A stretch of DNA of 5,033 nt from positions 1 to 5,033 of the forward strand of contig JALVEU010000048.1 of assembly GCA_027030565.1 (NCBI GenBank). The letters are read 5' to 3'. This DNA comes from Gammaproteobacteria bacterium (lineage in GTDB: Bacteria; Pseudomonadota; Gammaproteobacteria; JAJDOJ01). A model generated the notes under the pieces. The model saw only the letters and a program-made list of their open reading frames with translations, was not told where the DNA came from and did not search any database. A program made the translations under genes and the position numbers. Position 1 is the stretch's first letter, and every line of letters begins with the position of its first letter. This document shows, one piece after another, positions 1-5,033 of the stretch.

Positions 1-1
1 G

Positions 2-1093
2 GTCCGCATCGGCGCCTACATCCTCAAACAGAAGATCAAGGGGGTGCAGCGCTATCCGCTGGTGCTGATGCTCGAGCCCCTGTTCCGGTGCAACCTGGCC
101 TGTGCGGGCTGCGGCAAGATCGACTATCCGGAAGAAGTGCTCAACCGACGCATGAGCGTTCAGGAATGTCTGGACGCAGTGGACGAGTGCGGCGCACCTG
201 TGGTCTCCATTCCCGGCGGTGAGCCGTTGATTCACAAGGAAATGCCAGAGATCGTGCGGGGCATCGTGGCGCGCAGGAAGTTCGTCTATCTGTGCACCAA
301 CGCCCTGCTGCTGCAGAAACGGCTGGACGACTATCAACCCTCACCCTATCTCGCATTCTCGGTGCACTTGGACGGCCTGCGCGAGCGGCACGATGCATCG
401 GTCTGCCAGCCTGGCGTCTTCGACCGCGCGGTGGCGGCCATCCGCGAGGCCTTGGCGCGCGGCTTCCGGGTGAATGTCAACTGCACTTTGTTCCAGGGCG
501 AGTCTGCCGAGGAGGTGGCCGATTTCCTCGATTTCGTCACCGAACTCGGGGTGGAAGGGGCGACCATCGCCCCCGGGTTCAGCTACGAACGCGCACCCCA
601 GCAGGAGGTGTTCCTGCAACGAAGTGCGTCCAAGCGCTTGTTCCGGGAGGTCTTTCGTCTTGGAAGGGAGCGGCGCTCGCGGTGGCGCCTGAGCCATTCC
701 AGCCTGTACCTGGATTTCCTCGCCGGCAACCAGGCCTATCAGTGTACGCCCTGGGGCAATCCCACGCGCAACGTCTTCGGCTGGCAGAAACCCTGCTATC
801 TCCTTGCTGACGACGGCTACGCTTCCAGTTTCGAGGCGCTCATGAAGGAGACCGACTGGGAGGCCTGGGGCGTGGGGCGCAACGCCAAGTGCGCCAACTG
901 CATGGCCCACTGCGGTTTCGAGCCGACAGCGGTCACCGACGCCGTGGCCCATCCGTTCAAGGCCCTGTGGGTGTCGCTGCGCGGTCCCCGAGTCACTGGG
1001 CCGATGGCCCCGGAGCTGCCCGGGATCTATGGACCGGAGGAGCCGGAGCAGGCGGCCGTCGGCATACCCGACGGCCAGCGATCCGCACGCTGA
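2..1093 (+). CDS. hpnH: Adenosylhopene synthase HpnH, radical SAM enzyme (5' end outside window)
   Basis: HpnH joins the 5'-deoxyadenosyl radical from S-adenosylmethionine to diploptene, giving adenosylhopane, the first committed step of the C35 hopanoid side chain; it acts in the cytoplasm or at the inner membrane. The frame is open from base 2. The GTG at 44 is not the start, because the upstream residues (VRIGAYILKQKIKG) match the usual HpnH N-terminus, so only about ten residues are missing. Counting from codon 44, the radical SAM CxxxCxxC motif is C16/C20/C23 (bases 89-112) and a GGEP motif is at 58-61. C84 in YLCTNALLL appears to be the cysteine shown to matter in Streptomyces HpnH (from memory). 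The C-terminal part has C234, C251 and a CxxCxxxC cluster (C283/C286/C290), like an auxiliary cysteine domain. The gene leads directly into hpnB. Identification rests on extended family similarity and is very secure. Confidence 0.96.
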   Translation, partial: VRIGAYILKQKIKGVQRYPLVLMLEPLFRCNLACAGCGKIDYPEEVLNRRMSVQECLDAVDECGAPVVSIPGGEPLIHKEMPEIVRGIVARRKFVYLCTNALLLQKRLDDYQPSPYLAFSVHLDGLRERHDASVCQPGVFDRAVAAIREALARGFRVNVNCTLFQGESAEEVADFLDFVTELGVEGATIAPGFSYERAPQQEVFLQRSASKRLFREVFRLGRERRSRWRLSHSSLYLDFLAGNQAYQCTPWGNPTRNVFGWQKPCYLLADDGYASSFEALMKETDWEAWGVGRNAKCANCMAHCGFEPTAVTDAVAHPFKALWVSLRGPRVTGPMAPELPGIYGPEEPEQAAVGIPDGQRSAR

Positions 1094-1098
1094 TCTCC

Positions 1099-1103
1099 GG
1101 AGG
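1099..1103 (+). promoter_or_regulatory. Ribosome binding site that fixes the TTG start of hpnB
   Basis: GGAGG, a full Shine-Dalgarno core, lies 7 nt before the TTG at 1111. No ATG or GTG in the hpnB frame is well placed: the next candidate, GTG at 1171, would cut away half of the first membrane segment, and upstream GTGs lie deep inside hpnH. The site sits in the short gap after the hpnH stop codon and overlaps a CTCCGGAG palindrome at 1095-1102. Confidence 0.75.
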
Positions 1104-1110
1104 CGCCATC

Positions 1111-2259
1111 TTGGGGTCGTGGACCTTGCTGGAAGCCGCTGCATGGTCGGCGGCCGGGCTGTGGTTCGTCGTGCTCCTCCTGCCTTGGCTCCCATGGTGG
1201 CCGGGTCCGCGTCTCGAAGTCGCCGGTGCGCCGAAGGAGGCTCCGTGCCTCGACGGAATCACCGTGTTGATTCCGGCACGCGACGAGGCCGCCGGACTCC
1301 CGGCGGTGCTGCAGGCGCTGCGTGCACAGGGGCAAGGGCTGCGTGTGGTCGTCATCGACGATGACTCCAGCGACGACACCGCTGAGGTGGCACGTCGGCT
1401 GCTGGGCGGGGAAGGGTGCGTGTTGCGTGGGGCGGTGAAGCCACCGGGTTGGAGTGGCAAGCTGTGGGCCCTGGAGCAGGGGCGTCGACTCGTGGAGACG
1501 CCGTGGATCCTCCTGCTGGATGCGGATATCGTCTTGCGTCCGGGCCTGCTCGATGCGGCGTACCGTAAGGCCCGAGCGGAGGGGCTGGATCTGCTCTCGC
1601 TCATGGCCACGCCGAGGCAGGTTGGGTTCTGGGAGAGACTCCTCATGCCGGCCTTCGTTTATTTCTTCAAGCTTTTGTATCCTTTCAGAATTTCTAACAG
1701 CCGCTGGGCCGGTATGGCAGCTGCCGCCGGGGGGTTCGTGTTGCTGCGTGCCGGGTTGCTGGAATGCATTGGTGGTTTCGGCGCCCTGCGTGGCGCCCTC
1801 ATCGACGACTGTACGCTGGCCCGCCTGTGCAAGAGACACGGGGCACGGACCTGGGTCGGCCTGAGCCGTGACGTGCGCAGCCTGCGCCGAGCAGACGCAC
1901 TGGCGGCGATTCGCGACATGGTGGCCCGTACGGCCTTCACCCAGCTGGGCTATTCCAGAACGTGGCTGGGGTTGTGCACGGTGCTGATGGTGCTGGCCTT
2001 CGTGGTGCCGCTGGCCGGTCTGTGGGATCCCCGTGCGGCGGTTCCGGGCACCCTGGCCTGGGCGTCGATGTCCTTGAGCTACCTGCCCACCGTGGTCTAC
2101 TACGGCAGATCGCCCCTCTGGGCGCTGCTGCTCCCGGCCATCGGGATCCTGTACCTGTGGATGACCTGGGTCTCGGCCCTCCGGCACTGGCGGGGGCAGG
2201 GCGCCGGCTGGCGGGGACGCCACTATGCACGGCCGGATGCGGCACGGAGGTCCGGATGA
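1111..2259 (+). CDS. hpnB: Hopanoid-associated membrane glycosyltransferase HpnB (GT2)
   Basis: HpnB is a family 2 glycosyltransferase found in hopanoid gene clusters and thought to modify the polar side chain of bacteriohopanepolyols; its exact acceptor is not established. From the TTG start it is 382 residues, close to the usual family length of about 390. An N-terminal membrane segment (about 10-30) precedes the GT-A domain: IPARDE at 54-59, the acidic DDDSSDDT at 83-90, KLWAL at 117-121, the nucleotide-sugar/metal DAD motif at 137-139, and IDDC at 231-234, which likely holds the catalytic acid. RTAFTQL (273-279) is typical of HpnB. About three membrane segments follow (about 285-305, 314-331, 336-356), ending in a cytoplasmic WRGRHY tail (367-372). 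The stop codon overlaps the ATG of hpnM by 4 nt. Bases 1656-1700 are strikingly A+T-rich with rare codons although the encoded segment is family-conserved. The family assignment is secure; the TTG start is likely. Confidence 0.93.
   Translation: MGSWTLLEAAAWSAAGLWFVVLLLPWLPWWPGPRLEVAGAPKEAPCLDGITVLIPARDEAAGLPAVLQALRAQGQGLRVVVIDDDSSDDTAEVARRLLGGEGCVLRGAVKPPGWSGKLWALEQGRRLVETPWILLLDADIVLRPGLLDAAYRKARAEGLDLLSLMATPRQVGFWERLLMPAFVYFFKLLYPFRISNSRWAGMAAAAGGFVLLRAGLLECIGGFGALRGALIDDCTLARLCKRHGARTWVGLSRDVRSLRRADALAAIRDMVARTAFTQLGYSRTWLGLCTVLMVLAFVVPLAGLWDPRAAVPGTLAWASMSLSYLPTVVYYGRSPLWALLLPAIGILYLWMTWVSALRHWRGQGAGWRGRHYARPDAARRSG
2246..2250 (+). promoter_or_regulatory. Ribosome binding site for hpnM, inside the end of hpnB
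   Basis: GGAGG sits 5 nt before the ATG at 2256, within the last codons of hpnB. It supports that ATG over earlier in-frame starts, as does the signal peptide that begins there. It is the only one of the four overlapping junctions in this window with a clear Shine-Dalgarno sequence. Confidence 0.75.
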
Positions 2260-2900
2260 GCCAGGATCCGTCCGCAGTCCCGCGCCGGAGCTGGTTCACG
2301 TTGTGGGTGGTGGCCCTGGCAGTGGTCCTGATCCTCCCCCGGGCCCAGGCCGGAGAGGGGAGCGAGGCGGCCGCCCGCGCCGTGGTGGAACATCTTCAGA
2401 CGGCCTTGTTGGAGGCCATGCGCACGCCCGCCTATCAGGAACGCTATCGGCGCCTCGCCCCTGTCATCGAGCAAACCCACGACTTGGACCTGATTGCGCG
2501 TGCGGCGTTGGGTCGGGACCTCTGGTCAGACCTGGACACGCGTGACCGGGATCGCTATCTCGATCTATTCAGGAAGATGAGTATTGCGACCTATGCGCGT
2601 GAATTTTCAGAGTTCTCTGGAGAAAGATTCGAGATCGTCTCGGTGCGTCCGGTCCGACGAAAGGGGGTGCTCGTCCGAACACTGTTGCACAAGGCCGACG
2701 GCGGCACGGTGGAGTTGGACTATCATCTGAGAGAACGCAACGGTCAGTGGAGGATCGTCAACGTGCTGTCGGATGGCGTGAGCGACCTGGCCCTCAAGCG
2801 CGATCAGTATCGCGCCGTTGTACGAGACCGGGGTTTTGGCGGACTGCTGGCCGAGCTCGAGGCCCAGTCACGGCCGCCCTCGGCCACCTCGACCCCATGA
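2256..2900 (+). CDS. hpnM: Hopanoid-associated periplasmic lipid-binding protein HpnM (MlaC/Ttg2D family)
   Basis: This is a 214-residue secreted protein of the MlaC/Ttg2D (toluene tolerance) family. MlaC carries phospholipid across the periplasm between the outer-membrane MlaA complex and the inner-membrane MlaFEDB transporter; the HpnM branch occurs with hopanoid genes and is presumed to handle hopanoids or lipids at the same step. Residues 1-32 form a Sec signal peptide: RR at 10-11, a hydrophobic core at about 13-27, and an AQA cleavage site before G33. The mature region fits the family: an HDLDLIARAALGR segment (75-87) corresponds to the MlaC region before its conserved LGR, and GQWRIVNVLSDGVSDLALKRDQY (from 163) to the usual WRI-x(4)-GVS block near the C-terminus. 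The start overlaps the hpnB stop and the end overlaps mlaA. A plain MlaC is the main alternative; proximity to hpnH and hpnB favours HpnM. Confidence 0.87.
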   Translation: MSQDPSAVPRRSWFTLWVVALAVVLILPRAQAGEGSEAAARAVVEHLQTALLEAMRTPAYQERYRRLAPVIEQTHDLDLIARAALGRDLWSDLDTRDRDRYLDLFRKMSIATYAREFSEFSGERFEIVSVRPVRRKGVLVRTLLHKADGGTVELDYHLRERNGQWRIVNVLSDGVSDLALKRDQYRAVVRDRGFGGLLAELEAQSRPPSATSTP

Positions 2901-3697
2901 ACGCCCGGTGTCGGGGGGCCGCCGTCGGGGCTCTGGGCCTCGTGATGACCCTTCTCGGGGGGTGCGCGACCCAACCGCCGGCGCCGCCCCGCAACCCGGA
3001 CCCTTTTGAACGCTTCAACCGGGATGTGTACGCCTTCAACGAGGCGTTGGACCGTGCCGTCATCGGTCCGGTGGCGCGCGCCTACATCCGCTATGTGCCC
3101 CCCCGTGCACGACGCGCCGTGGGGAATTTCTTCACCAATCTCACCGGGCCCAACGTGGTGCTCAACGACCTTCTGCAGGGCAAGTTCCGGCAGGGGTTCG
3201 AAGACACCATGCGGTTCGTGTTCAACACCACCTTTGGGATTGGTGGCCTCATGGACGTGGCGGCCTCCAAGGGGCTGGAGCGCCATGAGGAGGACTTCGG
3301 CCAGACGCTCGCGGTATGGGGTTTCCCGCAGGGACCCTTCCTGATGCTCCCGGTGCTGGGGCCGTTCACCACGCGTGCGATCCCCGGTGCGGCCGTGAGC
3401 TACTTCACCTATCCGCTGTTCTGGGTGGACGATCTGCGGATCACGGCGCCCCTGGCCGCCCTGGGCTTCATCGACCTGCGGGCCAGTTCGGAGACCGCCA
3501 TCCGCATCGTGCGTGAGACCGCCCTGGACCCCTATGTGTTCGTGCGCAATGCCTACCTGCAGCGGCGCAATTTCCTCATCTGGGATGGGGCACCGCCACT
3601 CGACGATCTGCTGGACGAGTTGGATGTCTCGGACGAGCCTTCCGAACCGGAGGAGGGGGGCTCCCAGCCCCAGGAATCGACGGCGCCGGTGCCATGA
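2897..3697 (+). CDS. mlaA: MlaA/VacJ outer-membrane lipoprotein for lipid asymmetry
   Basis: MlaA sits in the outer membrane, usually bound to trimeric porins, and removes phospholipids from the outer leaflet, passing them to the periplasmic carrier MlaC. The product is 266 residues (E. coli MlaA is 251). A lipoprotein signal ends in the lipobox LGGC with lipid-modified C23; A24 at the +2 position is consistent with outer-membrane sorting. Family blocks are NPDPFERFNRDVYAFN (33-48), RFVFNTTFGIGGLMDVA (106-122), the EDFGQTLAVWGFPQGPF stretch (132-148) with LPVLGP (151-156), and DPYVFVRNAYLQRRNFL (211-227). The C-terminus is a strongly acidic, proline-containing tail (about 235-266) that is probably flexible. 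The ATG at 2897 overlaps the hpnM stop by 4 nt with no Shine-Dalgarno sequence nearby, suggesting translational coupling. Placement next to an MlaC-like HpnM, with no mlaFEDB visible, suggests the pair works together. Confidence 0.95.
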   Translation: MNARCRGAAVGALGLVMTLLGGCATQPPAPPRNPDPFERFNRDVYAFNEALDRAVIGPVARAYIRYVPPRARRAVGNFFTNLTGPNVVLNDLLQGKFRQGFEDTMRFVFNTTFGIGGLMDVAASKGLERHEEDFGQTLAVWGFPQGPFLMLPVLGPFTTRAIPGAAVSYFTYPLFWVDDLRITAPLAALGFIDLRASSETAIRIVRETALDPYVFVRNAYLQRRNFLIWDGAPPLDDLLDELDVSDEPSEPEEGGSQPQESTAPVP

Positions 3698-4149
3698 ACA
3701 TCCGCAATATCGTGGTGCCCACCGGGGTGGCGCGTGCAGGCATGACCGTGCGGGAGTGCTTTCGATTCTGCGTACAGGCCAATGTGCCAGGCATCCCCGT
3801 GGTGGATGCGCAGGACCGGATCGTGGGCCGGTTTTCCATTCGCAACACGCTCAAGGAGACCTGCATCCCGGACTACGTGGTTGCCCATGCGGAACTGCTC
3901 GGTGACCACGTGGGGTGCCTGGCCATCCCGGAGGCCCACGCACGCAAGGTGCTGGAGACCGTGATCGATCCGTTCGTCATGCCTGTCGACACCGTGGCGA
4001 CGGTGGATCTGGACGCCCCCGTGGTCAAGGTGCTGGCGCTCATGGAGAAATACAACACGGCGTATATCTTCGTGGTGGACGGGGAGCGGTACGTGGGGAC
4101 GGTTACCGTGATGGGCATCGCCCGGCGCATGTTGGAACTGGACGCGTGA
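3694..4149 (+). CDS. Stand-alone CBS-domain pair protein
   Basis: This 151-residue soluble protein has no signal peptide or membrane segment and appears to be just one CBS pair (Bateman module), which typically binds adenine nucleotides and controls a partner enzyme or channel. CBS1 spans about residues 8-53 (GMTVRECF...VPGIPVVDAQDRIVGRFSIRNTL). CBS2 spans about 94-150 (VATVDLDAPVVKVLALMEKYNTAYIFVVDGERYVGTVTVMG...). Between them is a longer than usual linker, about residues 54-92. The conserved S/T-x-x-D motif, whose Asp contacts the ribose of bound nucleotide, reads SIRN at 48-51 and TVMG at 138-141, so neither copy keeps the Asp. The start overlaps the mlaA stop and the end overlaps the permease start, both by 4 nt. 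Because CBS modules gate several transporters, this is plausibly a regulatory subunit for the permease; that role is inferred. I do not recognise a named gene. Confidence 0.85.
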   Translation: MNIRNIVVPTGVARAGMTVRECFRFCVQANVPGIPVVDAQDRIVGRFSIRNTLKETCIPDYVVAHAELLGDHVGCLAIPEAHARKVLETVIDPFVMPVDTVATVDLDAPVVKVLALMEKYNTAYIFVVDGERYVGTVTVMGIARRMLELDA

Positions 4150-5033
4150 GCGAGGCACCCAGTACGTTCGACGGCGCCATGCTGGCCGCCGGCCTGGTGC
4201 TGGTCGTGGCCTACGGGTTGATCTTCAGCGAGAAGATGCACCGGGCCGCAGCAGCCGTGATCGGGGCGGTGGTGATGGTGGGGCTCGGCAGCTGGATGGG
4301 TTTCTACACCCAGGCGCAGGCCGTGCACGCCGTGGATGCCAACACCATGCTGCTGCTGACGGGCATGATGATGCTCGTGGCCATGCTCAAGCCCACCGGG
4401 GGCTTCGAATATCTGGCCATCCGCATCGCCAAGTTCGCGGCGGGACGCCCCAAGGTCCTGCTGGTGGCGCTGGGTGCGGTGGTGAGCGTGGTGAGCATGT
4501 TCCTGGACAATGTAACCACCGTGGTGGTGTTCGCACCCCTCACCGTACTCATCACACGTCTGCTCAACCTCAATCCGCTGCCCTATCTGATGAGCGAGGC
4601 GATGCTTTCCAACATCGGCGGGGTGGCCACCTTGGTGGGCGATCCGCCCAACATCATGATCGGCAGCGCCGCCGGTATCGATTTCAGCCGGTTTCTGTTT
4701 CACATGGGGCCGATCACATTGGTTACCTGGCTGGCGACCACCGCCCTCATGGTGTTGATGTTCCGGCGCGAGCTGGCCCCTCGTGGGGCGCCGGGCGTGG
4801 TGGATCTCGACGAGCGCAAGGCGGTCAAGGATCCCAGGACGCTGCGCCATGTGCTCTTCGCGTTGGGTGTGGTGGTGGTGCTTTTCTTTCTGCACCATCA
4901 TCTCGGCCTCTTCCCCGCCTACGTCACCTTCATCGGGGTGTCCATCGCCTTCGTGCTCCTGCGCCCGGAGATCGAGCCGATCCTTCATGAGGTGGAGTGG
5001 CCCGTGCTGTTGTTCTTCGCGGCCCTGTTCGTG
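4146..5033 (+). CDS. ArsB/NhaD-type ion permease, SLC13/P-protein-like (3' end outside window)
   Basis: This is an inner-membrane transporter of the ion transporter superfamily that includes the arsenite pump ArsB, the Na+/H+ antiporter NhaD and the eukaryotic P protein (OCA2). The visible 296 residues run open to the last base; the family is usually about 420-440, so roughly a third is missing. Hydrophobic segments are seen at about 12-28, 34-54, 66-82, 103-140 (two segments), 185-206, 234-250, 256-272 and from 286. The signatures are SMFLDNVTTVVVFAPLT (117-133) and NIGGVATLVGDPPNIMIGSAAG (156-177), the re-entrant hairpin motifs of this family. The GTG at 4146 forms a GTGA overlap with the CBS gene stop; ATG at 4179 (residue 12) is a possible alternative, and neither has a good Shine-Dalgarno sequence. 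The substrate cannot be read from the sequence; no arsenic genes are nearby, so a Na+/H+ or anion role seems likelier than arsenite. Confidence 0.9.
   Translation, partial: MSEAPSTFDGAMLAAGLVLVVAYGLIFSEKMHRAAAAVIGAVVMVGLGSWMGFYTQAQAVHAVDANTMLLLTGMMMLVAMLKPTGGFEYLAIRIAKFAAGRPKVLLVALGAVVSVVSMFLDNVTTVVVFAPLTVLITRLLNLNPLPYLMSEAMLSNIGGVATLVGDPPNIMIGSAAGIDFSRFLFHMGPITLVTWLATTALMVLMFRRELAPRGAPGVVDLDERKAVKDPRTLRHVLFALGVVVVLFFLHHHLGLFPAYVTFIGVSIAFVLLRPEIEPILHEVEWPVLLFFAALFV

Noticed and set aside
44..46. GTG as the start of hpnH
   Set aside because: Codons 2-43 continue in frame and encode the conserved HpnH N-terminus (GAYILKQK), so the true start lies before the window.
341..1195. Minus-strand reading frame of 284 codons opposite hpnH
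   Set aside because: No domain is recognisable and it runs opposite conserved HpnH codons; a shadow of high G+C content.
1027..2223. Minus-strand reading frame of 398 codons opposite hpnB
   Set aside because: Low-complexity Arg/Pro/Gln/His composition, no motif, no start context, and it is entirely antisense to a well-supported glycosyltransferase.
2256..2351. Twin-arginine (Tat) signal in HpnM because of the RR at residues 10-11
   Set aside because: The surrounding residues (PRRSWF) do not fit the S-R-R-x-F-L-K consensus, and MlaC-type proteins use Sec. Treated as an ordinary Sec signal.
4512..4532. Inverted repeat ACCAC-CGTG-GTGGT as a hairpin or operator
   Set aside because: It lies in the Thr-Thr-Val-Val-Val codons of the conserved DNVTT motif; the short stem is explained by the coding sequence.
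3873..4988. Long minus-strand reading frame of 371 codons opposite the CBS gene and permease
   Set aside because: The translation is His/Gln/Gly-rich with no recognisable domain, as expected for the antisense of Val/Met/Leu-rich membrane codons (GTG, ATG) in G+C-rich DNA. The + strand has two strong families over the same bases.
4146..5033. Calling the permease an arsenite pump (arsB)
   Set aside because: The family motifs are shared by ArsB, NhaD and P-protein-like transporters, and no arsR, arsC or arsA is nearby. A specific substrate is not supported.

Overview
The window is a fully coding, G+C-rich stretch with six genes, all on the + strand. The organism looks like a hopanoid-producing Gram-negative bacterium, probably a proteobacterium. 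Supporting this are hopanoid side-chain genes, an MlaA outer-membrane lipoprotein that requires an outer membrane, heavy use of G/C-ending codons, and tightly packed genes. A gammaproteobacterial or betaproteobacterial source is my inference; the sequence does not settle it.

Positions 1-2259 hold hopanoid side-chain genes. hpnH (2-1093, 5' end outside the window) encodes the radical SAM adenosylhopene synthase that starts the C35 side chain. hpnB (1111-2259, TTG start behind a strong ribosome binding site) encodes a membrane-anchored family 2 glycosyltransferase. Positions 2256-3697 encode an envelope lipid-trafficking pair: HpnM, a periplasmic MlaC/Ttg2D-like lipid carrier with a signal peptide, and MlaA/VacJ, the outer-membrane lipoprotein that normally works with MlaC.

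Positions 3694-5033 encode a stand-alone protein with two CBS domains, followed by an ArsB/NhaD (P-protein-like) ion permease that is cut by the right edge of the window.

After a 16-17 nt gap between hpnH and hpnB, every later junction is a 4-nt stop/start overlap (ATGA, ATGA, ATGA, GTGA). The set therefore reads as one translationally coupled operon with no internal terminator or clear promoter. A simple reading is that hopanoid synthesis (HpnH, HpnB), transfer of lipid across the periplasm (HpnM, MlaA) and an ion-transport unit (CBS protein plus permease) are co-expressed. The first two modules have an obvious functional link. The link to the transporter is hypothetical and is the least explained feature here. 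There is no intergenic stretch longer than about 20 nt, and I saw no RNA gene, mobile element, CRISPR array or meaningful repeat.
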